DNA from: Thioalkalivibrio paradoxus ARh 1
GTDB taxonomy: Bacteria; Pseudomonadota; Gammaproteobacteria; Ectothiorhodospirales; Ectothiorhodospiraceae
DNA length: 64,000 bases
Assembly (NCBI RefSeq): GCF_000227685.2
Contig: NZ_CP007029.1
Coordinates: forward strand, 2,702,501 to 2,766,500
Reading direction: 5' to 3'
In this document: one piece after another, positions 17,829-27,053 of the stretch
Layout of the letters: each line of letters begins with the position of its first letter
How positions within the stretch are numbered: position 1 is the first letter of the stretch
Translations under genes and position numbers: made by a program
Notes under the pieces: model-generated
Seen by the model: only the letters and a program-made list of their open reading frames with translations
The model's database searches: none
Told to the model about the DNA's origin: nothing

Positions 17829-19151
17829 TTAGAAGCCGAGTGCCTCGAACTCCATCTCCTGGAAGATCAACGCGGCGTTCCTGCGCGACAGTTCGTGGAA
17901 CGTGTCCAGATGCGCGTAGGCAGACTGGTCGATCTGGTAGGCATCGTTCAGGTCACCGCCCGCATCGAGGATCTTCGCCACCTGTTCGCGCATGTACACG
18001 AGATAGTCGCGGGTGTAGCGGGTCACTTCCTCGTAGCCCTCGACCGGTCCACCATGACCGGGAATGATGATCTCCGCACCGAGGTCGACGAAGCGATCCC
18101 AGGTTTCGATCCACCCAGCGGTGTCGGTATCCTCGAATACCGGCAGCAGGCGTTCGTGGAAGGCGACATCACCCGAGATCACCACCTTCCTCTCCGGAAG
18201 CCACACCACGATGTCCCCGGGGCTGTGGGCCGGCCCGAGATTCAGGATTTCGATCGTCTCGCCCCCGAGGGTCAGCTCGAGGCGGTCGGTGAAGGTCTTG
18301 TCCGGCGTACCGAGGCGGGTGCGGAAGGCCTTGTCGCGGCTGCGCTGCCGCAGCTGTGCCAGCAATGCCGGCCCGTTCTCCTCGATCTCCCGTGCCGCGT
18401 CGACATGGGCGATGACCGGCACCCCCTGATCCTGCCAGTAGGTCATGCCCAGCATCGCATGGCCCTGCCCGTTTTCCAGTACCACGTATTTCACCGGCTG
18501 GTCGGTCAGCTCCCGGATCTCGTCGTGCAGGGACTTCGCCAGCAGATAGTTGTCGCCGGCGTTCACTACCAGCACACCACCGTCGGTAATCACGAACGAC
18601 AGGTTGTTGTTGTGCCCGGAGTTTTCGTAGGTATGCGGTTGCGTCGCGCCGATCGCCGACCAGACCCCATCGGTCACCTTTTCCGGCCGGCTGTACAGAA
18701 ACGAGTCGGGCGCCTTGTCGGCCACGTACAGCGGCAGACCGGCTTCCTTCCATTCGAAATAGCCGCCGGCGTAGTTGCGAACGTTGGCAAAGCCCATCTG
18801 CTGCAGCGTCTGGGCCGCCGGCGGACTGCGCAGGTTCTGGCCGCAGTACACGACGATCGGGGTATCGGGATCGAGCGCTTGCTGGCCGATCTGGAACTCC
18901 AGCCAGCCGCGGGGGATATTCAGCGTGCGATGCGACCGGATCATGCCGCCGGTCAGGGCCACCTCGGTCTGAGTGCGTACATCGATCACCACATGGCGGG
19001 GATCGTCGGCGATCAGCTCCTGCAACTCCTGGGTGTCGATGTCCGCCACCTCGGCAGCGGCTGCCGCCAGCAACGAGTCGGAGGTGAGTTCGCCAGCCTG
19101 CGCAAACGCAGACGCCAGCATCAGCAACGTTCCTGGAATCACCCGGTGCAT
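17829..19151 (-). CDS. Secreted rhodanese / metallo-beta-lactamase fold fusion protein
   Basis: A 440-residue periplasmic protein with a signal peptide (residues 1-19, ending FAQAG). Residues 35-145 are a rhodanese domain with the active-site loop YCGQNLRS. The rest is a metallo-beta-lactamase fold of the SoxH/quinoprotein-relay type, with retained ligands in LGPAHSPGD, VISGDVAF and IIPGHGGP. The first metal motif, normally HxHxDH, reads ENGQGHAMLG here, so one metal site is altered. A role in periplasmic sulfur handling is suggested by the fusion, with the rhodanese carrying sulfur and the MBL domain hydrolysing or oxidising it; this is inference. The ATG at 19151 has GGGGA upstream; in-frame extensions to 19268 are not signal-like. 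Confidence 0.88.
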   Translation of the reverse strand: MHRVIPGTLLMLASAFAQAGELTSDSLLAAAAAEVADIDTQELQELIADDPRHVVIDVRTQTEVALTGGMIRSHRTLNIPRGWLEFQIGQQALDPDTPIVVYCGQNLRSPPAAQTLQQMGFANVRNYAGGYFEWKEAGLPLYVADKAPDSFLYSRPEKVTDGVWSAIGATQPHTYENSGHNNNLSFVITDGGVLVVNAGDNYLLAKSLHDEIRELTDQPVKYVVLENGQGHAMLGMTYWQDQGVPVIAHVDAAREIEENGPALLAQLRQRSRDKAFRTRLGTPDKTFTDRLELTLGGETIEILNLGPAHSPGDIVVWLPERKVVISGDVAFHERLLPVFEDTDTAGWIETWDRFVDLGAEIIIPGHGGPVEGYEEVTRYTRDYLVYMREQVAKILDAGGDLNDAYQIDQSAYAHLDTFHELSRRNAALIFQEMEFEALGF

Positions 19152-19272
19152 CCTCGTCCCCTGTACGTGGTCTCGTGTATCTGCTCTGGACGCAGCTGCG
19201 TGCGCACACATTCCCGCGCGACGGTATCCGACCGCGATCATCGCGTCGGAGCGCGGGCTGAGCGGCAAGCTC

Positions 19273-20547
19273 TCAGCCCGGCCCGCGACCGGCCGATTCT
19301 TCCGGTGCGCCCGTGGTCGCCGTTCGACCGCTGCCGCGATGCACCAGCGACAGCGCCAGCAGTGCAGCGACGAGACTCCCGTAGAAGAACGCGATGTAGT
19401 CCTTCTTCAGTGGCACCTCGGTCATATTCAGGATCATGAACGCGGCGACGAACAGCAGACCAGCGAGCGCGAAGCCATCGGATCGATCACGTCGGTAACG
19501 CCACAGGAACAGCAGTGCCGGGAACACCAGGTACGCCAGGATTCCGACCAGCCCCAGGATGCCGGTCGATGCGAGCATCTCGAAGTAATGATTGTGCGCG
19601 TGCCCCCCGGTAATGGTGGCGATCCGGGCATGAACGACGCCGGTGTCGACGAGATCCCGGATCTGCGCTTCCCGCTCGGGCCTCGTCAGCCCCGTCAGCG
19701 GGTTTTCCAGGAACGCGCGGCTGGCCGCGATCCACAGCCCCAGCCGGTCACCGGAACTGATCGGGCTCTCGAGATCCCCGTCGGCGATGAAGCGCGCCTC
19801 TTCCACCGACTGGGCGGCACGTTCCTGGAGCGCCGGGATCGCGCTGTACGCAAGCCCGACGAACACCACGAACGCCAGCGCCCCAAAGCCGAGTGACCGC
19901 AACGACACGCGATCCCGGTTGAGCAACACCCACGCGGCCAGGAGCAGCGGGATCACGATCAGGGAGCCCCGCGTCGCGTTGACGGCCGCGATCAGGGTCA
20001 TTGCGACGATCGCCAGCACCAGCCACGGCCGTTGCGCCGACCCGCGCGTCAGTCCGAGCGCAAGGAACAGCATCGCCACGTTCACGAACCCGAGGTCGAT
20101 GAGCGCCAGGAAGTTGATCACCCGCGGATAGCCCAGCCAGAAGTACTGATACAGCGCCACCGCCAGTGCGCCAGCGGCACCCGCTGCAAGCCCCCACTCG
20201 AGCGCCGTACGCAGGCGCGCCGGATCCTGCAATGCATGACGAAGGACCAGGTACACCGGCACCGCAGCGGCCATCCCCAGCGGGCCCGCGGTGTAGTACG
20301 AGACGTTGGGTTCGCGGATCAGGTGGGGAACGCTGGTGAACAGGTAGCTCAACAGCGCCAGGACCACCGCAAGGTCCAGGCCGCCGAGTGCACGATCCCC
20401 CCGGTGGCGAAACAGGTAGACCATCGCGAACACGAGCAGGATCACAGCCCAGACGGTGGGCCTGATCGGAGTGCTGGTCACGGTAGCCAGCATCAGGAAC
20501 AGCATTGCCGAAACCGTCATCAGGCCGGCCTGGGGGCTCAGGGTCAT
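19273..20547 (-). CDS. O-antigen ligase/polymerase family membrane protein
   Basis: A 424-residue protein with about ten to twelve transmembrane helices and a large periplasmic loop late in the sequence. The loop carries the Wzy_C/WaaL-type motif HAHNHYFEMLASTGILGL with the functional histidine, and arginines (PEREAQIRDL) just before it. Such enzymes transfer or polymerise undecaprenyl-linked glycans in the periplasm. No glycosyltransferase cluster surrounds it, so it is a stand-alone ligase; the acceptor is unknown. The ATG at 20547 begins directly before the first helix; the longer ORF adds a non-membrane basic lead. Confidence 0.88.
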   Translation of the reverse strand: MTLSPQAGLMTVSAMLFLMLATVTSTPIRPTVWAVILLVFAMVYLFRHRGDRALGGLDLAVVLALLSYLFTSVPHLIREPNVSYYTAGPLGMAAAVPVYLVLRHALQDPARLRTALEWGLAAGAAGALAVALYQYFWLGYPRVINFLALIDLGFVNVAMLFLALGLTRGSAQRPWLVLAIVAMTLIAAVNATRGSLIVIPLLLAAWVLLNRDRVSLRSLGFGALAFVVFVGLAYSAIPALQERAAQSVEEARFIADGDLESPISSGDRLGLWIAASRAFLENPLTGLTRPEREAQIRDLVDTGVVHARIATITGGHAHNHYFEMLASTGILGLVGILAYLVFPALLFLWRYRRDRSDGFALAGLLFVAAFMILNMTEVPLKKDYIAFFYGSLVAALLALSLVHRGSGRTATTGAPEESAGRGPG

Positions 20548-20795
20548 GTTGGATCGGCCGTCGATCGAGCAGGTAAGGCCGTCGTTCCTTGCTCGTGTTG
20601 GCGGGGACGCGCCGCGCATGGTACCCGACGCGGTGCCGGCAAGTCTCGCCGGACGGATCCTCGCACAACCGGCGCTGCCGTGGCTTTCGTGCGCCCGACG
20701 CCAACTCCGGTCGTCGCGCGTGATTGCCTGCAGGTTCGATGACAGGCGCCAGCCCTGCTACCCTCTGCGCCACGATCACCTATCCGGAGCGGCTG

Positions 20796-21458
20796 ATGTC
20801 GAATCGCTCGATCGGCCTGAACGACGCTATCTACCAGTACCTGCTGCAGGTGTCGCTGCGGGAACATCCCGTGCTCGCGGCGCTGCGCGAACGCACCGCC
20901 GACCTTCCCGAAGCGCGTTTCCAGATCGCGCCGGAGCAGGGGCAGTTCATGGCCTGGCTGGCAGGCGCCGTCGGGGCTCGGCGGATCCTCGAGATCGGCA
21001 CGTTCACGGGATACAGCGCGCTGACGATGGCGCTGGCGCTGCCCGACGACGGCGAGTTGGTCACCTGTGACGTCAGCAGCGAATGGACCGACATCGCACG
21101 GGAATACTGGGAACGGGCGGGGGTTGCCGCGCGGATCCGTCTGGAACTGCGCCCGGCACTGGAAACTCTGGAACGGCTGTGTGCGCAGGGCGAATCAGGG
21201 CGATTCGACCTGGCCTTCATCGACGCGGACAAGACCGCCTACGACGACTATTTCGAACGCTGCCTTGAACTCGTACGGCCCGGCGGCAGCGTGCTGATCG
21301 ACAACACGCTGTGGTCTGGACAGGTTGCGGATCCCTCAGTGGAAGACCCCGCTACCGAGGCGATACGCGGGCTCAACCGGAAGCTGCATCGGGACGAGCG
21401 GATCGACCTGTCGCTGGTGCCGATCGGTGACGGCCTGACCCTGGCCCGCAAGCGATGA
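20796..21458 (+). CDS. O-methyltransferase (caffeoyl-CoA OMT-like, SAM-dependent)
   Basis: A 220-residue cytoplasmic Rossmann-fold enzyme of methyltransferase family 3. The SAM-binding motif RILEIGTFTGYSALTMA lies at about 61-77, the acidic loop CDVSSEW follows, and the metal/catalytic region reads FDLAFIDADKTAYDDYFE with conserved Asp and Lys, then SVLIDNTLWSG. The length is typical. These enzymes methylate catechol-like hydroxyls using a divalent cation; the substrate here is unknown. The ATG at 20796 has CGGAG 6 nt upstream. It is divergent from the O-antigen ligase gene. Confidence 0.92.
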   Translation: MSNRSIGLNDAIYQYLLQVSLREHPVLAALRERTADLPEARFQIAPEQGQFMAWLAGAVGARRILEIGTFTGYSALTMALALPDDGELVTCDVSSEWTDIAREYWERAGVAARIRLELRPALETLERLCAQGESGRFDLAFIDADKTAYDDYFERCLELVRPGGSVLIDNTLWSGQVADPSVEDPATEAIRGLNRKLHRDERIDLSLVPIGDGLTLARKR

Positions 21459-21567
21459 CAACGCTGACGGCGCCGACCGCTGACCTGCCGCTCCCCGGCA
21501 CAGCCGGAGCGGGTCGCGTGTACCTTGCAGGCACCGGGGTCATAGGATCGCAAAGGAGCGTAACCCG

Positions 21568-21888
21568 ATGACAGCAGCTACGCGATTCAGCGTGGGCGAA
21601 CTCGTTCACCATCGAAAATTCGGCTACCGCGGGGTGATCGTCGGCGTAGACCCGGTATTCGCCGGCACCGACGAATGGTACGAGGCCGTCGCCCGCAGCC
21701 GACCGCCCCGGGATCGGCCCTGGTATCACGTCCTGGTGGACGGCCAGGCCCATAGCACCTACGTCGCTGAGCGTCACCTCGAAGCCGATACCAGCGGCAT
21801 GCAAGTCGATCATCCCGATCTGGGCCGGTATTTCGATCGCTTCGTCAACGGGCGCTATGGTCGCGGCGCAGGTTCCCGGCTCCATTGA
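21568..21888 (+). CDS. hspQ: Heat shock protein HspQ (hemimethylated-DNA-binding family)
   Basis: A 106-residue protein, nearly the length of E. coli HspQ (105), with the YccV-like beta-barrel motifs VGELVHHRKFGYRGVIVGVD, DRPWYHVLVDGQAHSTYVAE and the conserved C-terminal RYFDRFVNGRY. HspQ acts as a specificity-enhancing factor for Lon protease and was first described as binding hemimethylated oriC. AAAGGAG precedes the ATG by 8 nt. No clear sigma-32 promoter is visible upstream. Confidence 0.95.
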   Translation: MTAATRFSVGELVHHRKFGYRGVIVGVDPVFAGTDEWYEAVARSRPPRDRPWYHVLVDGQAHSTYVAERHLEADTSGMQVDHPDLGRYFDRFVNGRYGRGAGSRLH

Positions 21889-22164
21889 CCGCATGCTGGA
21901 GCGGGGTACCGGCCACCTGAAGGATGCCGAAAGGGCGCGGAGCACCATGCCAGGGACCGCCGGACGGCGAAGGCGGACGATCGGCTCGCGCCGCGACGGA
22001 TCCCGATGGCGCGGGGCGGCCGATGTCGCGACGATCCAGTGCTCCGAAGACCGCAGCCCCGCCGCGAGGATCATGCGCGCCGGCAGCCATCGCGAATTGG
22101 TCTATCCTGTCTCCCGGTGTACCAACTGCCTTTCCGCCTTGGTTCAACTTCGGGTGCTTCCGCT

Positions 22165-23355
22165 ATGATCAAAGTTCTGCCTGCTCTGACGCTGTCAGCG
22201 GCTCTGGCCCCGCTCGCGCTCGGCGCGACGACCGAATTCGAGGCCTGCCTCGGCGAAATCCGGGAACAGGCGGTCGACCAGGGCATCGACCCCGGAACCA
22301 CGGATCAAGTGCTGGACCGGGTCGAACGTCTCGAGCGGGTCATCGAACTCGACCGGCGTCAACCCGAGTTCACGACCCCGTTCAGCGACTACCTGAACCG
22401 GCGAGTCACCACCCAGCGCATCGTGCAGGGCCGCGCACTGCTGCACGCGCACCGCGCGCTGCTCGACCGCGTCCATGCGGAAACCGGCGTGCCGCCCGCC
22501 TACCTCCTGGCCTTGTGGGCACTGGAGACCAACTACGGAAACCACTTCGGCAGCTTCTTCGTACCCAGCGCGCTGGCGACGCTGGCCTGCGACCCCCGCC
22601 GGGCGAGCTATTTCACCGGTGAACTGATCGCCGCCCTGCGGATCGTCGAGGAGGAGGCGATTCCGCTGGAGCGCATGCAGGGCTCCTGGGCCGGCGCGAT
22701 GGGCCACGTGCAGTTCATGCCCTCGGTATTCCTGCAGTATGCGGTGGATGGCGACGGTGACGGCCGGCGCGATCTCTGGGGCAGCGTCCCGGACGCGATG
22801 ATGTCCGCCGGCAACTTCCTGGCCGGGCTCGGCTGGGACGACGCCTATCGCTGGGGCCGCGAGGTGCTGCTGCCGCAGGATTTCGACTACGGTCAGGCAG
22901 GTCGCAGCCAGCGCCGCGCACTCGGCGAATGGCGCCGCCAGGGAGTGACCGACACCTCGGGGCAACCGGTGGCCGATCTGGACATCGACGCTGCCCTGCT
23001 GCTGCCTGCCGGGCACCGCGGGCCGGCGTTTCTGGTGTACGACAACTTCGACGTGATCATGGGCTGGAACCGCTCCGAATTCTTTGCCCTGACGGTGGGC
23101 CACCTGGCCGATCGGATCGCAGGCGGCGGCAGGCTGCACAACCCGCCACCCGCCGACGCGCCGAGAATGTCGCGCGAGCAGGTGATCGAGCTCCAGACTG
23201 CACTCAACGCAATGGGCTACGATAGCGGCGAGGTAGACGGCATCCTCGGACCGGCCACGCGCAATGCGATCCGCGCATACCAGCAGGCGGAAGGCATGAT
23301 TCCAGACGGTTTCCCCGACCCCATCCTGCTGGCGCGCCTGGACATCGACGTCTGA
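22165..23355 (+). CDS. Lytic murein transglycosylase (MltB-like, SLT_2) with peptidoglycan-binding domain
   Basis: A 396-residue periplasmic enzyme. It has a signal peptide (residues 1-20, cleaved after LALG) and an SLT_2 catalytic domain at about 25-310 with catalytic Glu121 in ALWALETNYGNHFG, then GAMGHVQFMPSVFLQYAVDG. A C-terminal PG_binding_1 domain at about 330-392 carries LQTALNAMGYDSGEVDGILG and GPATRNAIRAYQ. It cleaves the MurNAc-GlcNAc bond to form 1,6-anhydro ends. There is no lipobox, unlike MltB itself, so it is probably soluble. The ATG at 22165 starts the signal peptide. It converges on the DsrE-like gene. Confidence 0.94.
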   Translation: MIKVLPALTLSAALAPLALGATTEFEACLGEIREQAVDQGIDPGTTDQVLDRVERLERVIELDRRQPEFTTPFSDYLNRRVTTQRIVQGRALLHAHRALLDRVHAETGVPPAYLLALWALETNYGNHFGSFFVPSALATLACDPRRASYFTGELIAALRIVEEEAIPLERMQGSWAGAMGHVQFMPSVFLQYAVDGDGDGRRDLWGSVPDAMMSAGNFLAGLGWDDAYRWGREVLLPQDFDYGQAGRSQRRALGEWRRQGVTDTSGQPVADLDIDAALLLPAGHRGPAFLVYDNFDVIMGWNRSEFFALTVGHLADRIAGGGRLHNPPPADAPRMSREQVIELQTALNAMGYDSGEVDGILGPATRNAIRAYQQAEGMIPDGFPDPILLARLDIDV

Positions 23356-23434
23356 GGACCCCTGCGGGTGCGCAGGAACGCCAATCGCGCCGAGCGATCC
23401 CGGGGCGGTGTGGATGCAGGAACCCCGCGGCCGC

Positions 23435-23968
23435 TCAGCGTATCTCGTCGAGCGGCACCCGGCGTTCCATCACCTGGGGGGTGATCAATGCGTAGCCCTG
23501 CTGCTGCCAGTGGGCCAGCTCGGTCATCGCCGACGGCGCCACCTCCACGAACGGCTGCAGGTCTTCGGGCGTGTAGCCGAAGTCATCCAGGGCCAGCCCG
23601 CATACCCGGAACTTGACCCCCAGGAGCGCGTAATAGCGCATGCGATCGACCGCCTGCTGGTACCGGGGCTCGTTATGCCTTGCAAGGGTCACGAGTTCGG
23701 TTCCGTGGATCAGCACCACGATGTCCATGAACTCCGGATCCATGTTGAACGGCCGATCCTGCAGTGGATTGATCAGCCCACGGATCCAATGGAGGGCGGG
23801 ACCGATCTTGGCGGGGTGGTCGAAAAAGAAGTCGAACAGAACCCTGGGCTCCGCGTACTCCGGCTGAACCACCGATGCGCCTTCGCTTCCGGCCGCGGGC
23901 TGGGATACGCCAAGTGCCAGCAACAGCATCATCAGCGCGGGCAATCTGCGCAGGGGCCCTGACTCCAT
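23435..23968 (-). CDS. Secreted DsrE/DsrF-family protein
   Basis: A 177-residue protein with a signal peptide (cleavage about residue 28, after PAAGS) and a DsrE-like fold: FMDIVVLIHGTELVTLARHN, then ALLGVKFRVCGLALDDF with one conserved Cys, and SAMTELAHWQQQGYALI. DsrE-type domains bind or relay sulfur; periplasmic versions occur in sulfur oxidisers. The Cys in KFRVCGLAL is the candidate sulfur carrier. The ATG at 23968 has GGGAGG 7 nt upstream, an ideal site. The SoxW-like gene upstream on the same strand is separated by a repeat element (copy B). Confidence 0.88.
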   Translation of the reverse strand: MESGPLRRLPALMMLLLALGVSQPAAGSEGASVVQPEYAEPRVLFDFFFDHPAKIGPALHWIRGLINPLQDRPFNMDPEFMDIVVLIHGTELVTLARHNEPRYQQAVDRMRYYALLGVKFRVCGLALDDFGYTPEDLQPFVEVAPSAMTELAHWQQQGYALITPQVMERRVPLDEIR

Positions 23969-24045
23969 CACACACCTCCCATTGTTTCGGGGCCGGCGGT
24001 CCGGCGATACCCAAGAGACGGCCCGTCCTCCCCGCATCATCCAGG

Positions 24046-24253
24046 GTTAACGTGAAAGTCACGGCCTGTCTCGTGTCCCGGGCGACCCGTAGGGCGGAAA
24101 AGCGCAGCGTCATCCACCACATGGCGTTCGGATCGCCCCGCGCGGCCTGCGGCAACCCCGGCGTGGGAATGGCGGATGACGGCCCTTGGCCTCTTCCGCC
24201 CTACGCCTACGCCTCTTTCATCATCGGGGGTAGCCGCTGGCCATGACAGTTAG
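24046..24253. repeat. Foldback repeat element, copy B
   Basis: A 208-bp element with the full left end GTTAACGTGAAAGTCACGG and right end CGCTGGCCATGACAGTTAG, which are imperfect inverted copies of each other. The inner arms are GTAGGGCGGAAAAGCGCAGC and TCTTCCGCCCTAC. It sits between the SoxW-like stop (24306) and the DsrE-like start (23968). It has no ORF. Confidence 0.82.
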
Positions 24254-24305
24254 TGCCAGAACGTTGCGATTCTGCATGGCACCTCGCGCCCGAGGGACTG
24301 GCGAG

Positions 24306-25472
24306 TTACCCCTGACGGTCCCGCTGGGCACGCCAGCGCTGGTACTGCGGCCAGTCGCGGTAGGCCCCGCTGGAGACGTATTCCAGCCGCGCGAGAAAGC
24401 TCTCGAGCAGGTCCTGGCGGGTCGCGTCGGGCAACTGCCCGGAATGATCGATCAGCCAGGTGCTGTCCATGCGAAAGGCCTCTTCTCCCTCCTCGGCGAA
24501 GAACACAAGCCCCGGCCGGTGAGCCAGCGCGAGCTTCGCCGCCAGTTCGTCCGCAGTGCCGTGCCGACCATCGGGCAGCACCGCAACGCCGGGCCGGTCG
24601 GAGTTCAGCCGCAGCGTGTGGAAACCGTCCAGCACCTCCTGCACCGCCGGATGCGCCAGAATCTGCTCGCCCAGCCGCTGGCATTCCTCGCATCCGTCGC
24701 GCTCGAACAACACCAGCGACGGGCGCGGGTTGGCCGTGCGCTGCGCCGCGAGATCGGCCGGCGGCTGCTGGAAGCCGTCGAGGTGCGCGGCCAACGCCGG
24801 GGCACCCGCGACCGGATCCGCCGGCAGATCCTGCTCCTGCAGGCGCGCCGCGTAATCGCGCAAGGACTCCTGCTGCCAGGCGTCGGACTCGAGGTATCCC
24901 AGGATCAGGTGCATCCGCTCGGCATCGGCGAAGCCGACGTAGCGCAGCATGCGCTCGCCGGACGCATCCACGAACAGCAGCGTCGGCGTGAAGGTCGCCC
25001 GCTCGTGCTCGGACAGTTCGCGCGCTCGGTACATCTGGCCGTCGAGACCGACCATCTCCACGTCGCTGAAGACATCGACCGCGAGCACGTCGAACTGTCC
25101 GGACAGGCGCCGCACGATTTCGGGATCCTGGAACGTGCTGCGCGTCATCGCGACACAGTGCAGACAGGTCTCGGCGCTGAAGAACAGCGCGATGCCCCGC
25201 TTCCCGCGCGCGACCGCGTCGTCGAGATCGCCCGGCAGATCGTACAGGCTCGGCGCAAACCACTCCGGGTATTCCAGGCGTTCGCGGGCGTCGGACGCCG
25301 TCGCCAGCAGCAGCGCAACGAGCGCGAGCACGGCCAGTCCGGCAACACGCAGGGGCGTTCCCCAACAGTCGGCGACGCTGGGCCGACGCCCCGACGCGCG
25401 GGCCGATTCCACTCGGCCGTGCGTGGCCGAAACCGCGCCGGGGTTCCCCAGGGGCCAGCGAGCAGCATTCAT
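24306..25472 (-). CDS. SoxW-like protein with two thioredoxin-fold domains
   Basis: A 388-residue protein. A hydrophobic segment at about 43-60 acts as signal or anchor after an unusually long N-terminal lead, so the true start may be further downstream. Domain 1 (about 85-200) carries Cys103-Leu-His-Cys106 in AETCLHCVAM and the cis-Pro loop FTPTLLF; its insertion LDGQMYRARELSEHERATF is typical of SoxW. Domain 2 (about 250-345) carries Cys263-Glu-Glu-Cys266 in ERDGCEECQRLG. SoxW reduces periplasmic disulfides and is linked to thiosulfate oxidation in Sox clusters. Here it stands outside a Sox cluster. Two active CxxC sites in one chain suggest internal electron relay (inference). Confidence 0.86.
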   Translation of the reverse strand: MNAARWPLGNPGAVSATHGRVESARASGRRPSVADCWGTPLRVAGLAVLALVALLLATASDARERLEYPEWFAPSLYDLPGDLDDAVARGKRGIALFFSAETCLHCVAMTRSTFQDPEIVRRLSGQFDVLAVDVFSDVEMVGLDGQMYRARELSEHERATFTPTLLFVDASGERMLRYVGFADAERMHLILGYLESDAWQQESLRDYAARLQEQDLPADPVAGAPALAAHLDGFQQPPADLAAQRTANPRPSLVLFERDGCEECQRLGEQILAHPAVQEVLDGFHTLRLNSDRPGVAVLPDGRHGTADELAAKLALAHRPGLVFFAEEGEEAFRMDSTWLIDHSGQLPDATRQDLLESFLARLEYVSSGAYRDWPQYQRWRAQRDRQG

Positions 25473-25734
25473 GGCGAGACTCCGAAGTTGGACACCAACG
25501 CAAGGACGCTGGCGCGGCCCCCAGCATTCCGGACCGGCACGCGCCGCCTGCCGCAGCCGACACGGTGGGAAGCCGGGGCGTGCGCGTCAGCGCATGCGCC
25601 AGCCGGCGAGCGAAGCCCGCCCCTGCGCGCTGCCTTCCCAACACCGAGCGATGCCGGCAGCGCGGCGATCGCCGGCGACAGGGGCGGCACCGGGCCCGGC
25701 AGCGTCGGCTGCACGGGTTTCTTCGAACCAGTGC

Positions 25735-26850
25735 TCAGGCCAGCAGGGACGAGAGCGGCGTGAAGTCCATGCCATGCGCGTTGGCCACCGGGCGATGGGT
25801 GATGTGACCGTCGAGCACGTTCACACCGCGTGCCAGCGACGGGTCCTCCTGTACCGCCTGCCGCCAGCCGCGGTCTGCCAGCGCCAGCGTATGACGCAGC
25901 GTCGCATGGGTCAGCGCGAGCGTGGAGGTGTACGGCACCGCGCCGGGCATGTTCGTCACGGCGTAGTGCAGCACGTCTTCGGCCAGGAAGCTCGGTTCGT
26001 CGTGGCTCGTCGGACGGGAAGTCTCGACGCAACCGCCCTGATCGACCGAGACGTCGACCACCACCGCGCGCGGCTTCATCGCCGCGACCATTTCTCGGGT
26101 CACCAGTACCGGGGTTCGGGCGCCGGCCACCAGCACCGCGCCGATCACCAGGTCGGCCTCAGCCACCTGGCGCTCGAGATCGTGGCGGTTCGAATGCAGG
26201 GTACGCACCGTGTTTCCCCACAGCCGGTCGAGCTGACGCAGGCGGTCCAGGTCGATATCCATCACCGACACATTGGCGCCCATGCCGCGCGCGACATAGG
26301 CGGCATTGCACCCTACGCTGCCCGCACCCAGGATCAGCACGTTGGCCGGCGGCACACCCGGGACACCCCCCATCAACACGCCGCGACCGCCGTTGGGCCG
26401 CTGCAACAGTGCCGCGCCCACCTGTGCCGACATCCGCCCCGCGACCTCGGACATCGGCGCCAGCAGCGGCAACCGGCCATCGGGCAATTCGACGGTCTCG
26501 TAGGCGATGCACACCGCACCGGAGCGCAGCAGAGCCTCGGTCTGGGAACGGTCGGGGGCCAGGTGCAGGAAAGCGAACAGCACCTGGCCCGCACGCAACT
26601 GGGGCAGTTCCGAGGGCTGCAGTTCCTTCACCTTCACGATCAGATCGGCTGCAGCGAACACCTCCGCTGCACGGCTCACCAGGCGCGCACCCGCGCCCGC
26701 GTAGTCCTCGTCCGTGAACGACGAGCCCTCTCCAGCCCCCTGTTCGACCAGCACCGTGTGGCCGTGGACCACGAGTTCCGCGACCCCTGCGGGCGTCATC
26801 CCGACCCGGAACTCGTTGTTCTTGATCTCCCTCGGCACCCCGATGATCAT
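25735..26850 (-). CDS. ald: Alanine dehydrogenase
   Basis: A 371-residue cytoplasmic NAD-dependent enzyme interconverting L-alanine and pyruvate plus ammonia. The N terminus has the family signature GVPREIKNNEFRVGMTP. The substrate-binding segment includes KVKELQP and FLHLAP. The Rossmann fold carries LILGAGSVGCNAAYVARGMG, with Asp in VMDIDLDRL selecting NAD. The C-terminal region contains TNMPGAVPYTSTLALTHAT. Length and motifs match characterised enzymes. It is a lone gene; upstream is a 200-bp stretch with no recognised promoter. Confidence 0.97.
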   Translation of the reverse strand: MIIGVPREIKNNEFRVGMTPAGVAELVVHGHTVLVEQGAGEGSSFTDEDYAGAGARLVSRAAEVFAAADLIVKVKELQPSELPQLRAGQVLFAFLHLAPDRSQTEALLRSGAVCIAYETVELPDGRLPLLAPMSEVAGRMSAQVGAALLQRPNGGRGVLMGGVPGVPPANVLILGAGSVGCNAAYVARGMGANVSVMDIDLDRLRQLDRLWGNTVRTLHSNRHDLERQVAEADLVIGAVLVAGARTPVLVTREMVAAMKPRAVVVDVSVDQGGCVETSRPTSHDEPSFLAEDVLHYAVTNMPGAVPYTSTLALTHATLRHTLALADRGWRQAVQEDPSLARGVNVLDGHITHRPVANAHGMDFTPLSSLLA

Positions 26851-27053
26851 GCGCTGCCCCCGTCAACCACCCGTACCCTTGCCTGCCAGCCTGCCGGCCT
26901 TGGCACCCACGATCAGTCTAGACCACTCCCCGGTGCGGCGATCATGGCTGACAGGAGCAACCGCACCGATGGCCTTCGAATCGGTCGGCGATACCTTCAC
27001 GCGGCGTCGGCACGGCAACTCCGGACGGGGGATGCCCCTGCCGCCGCAGAGCT

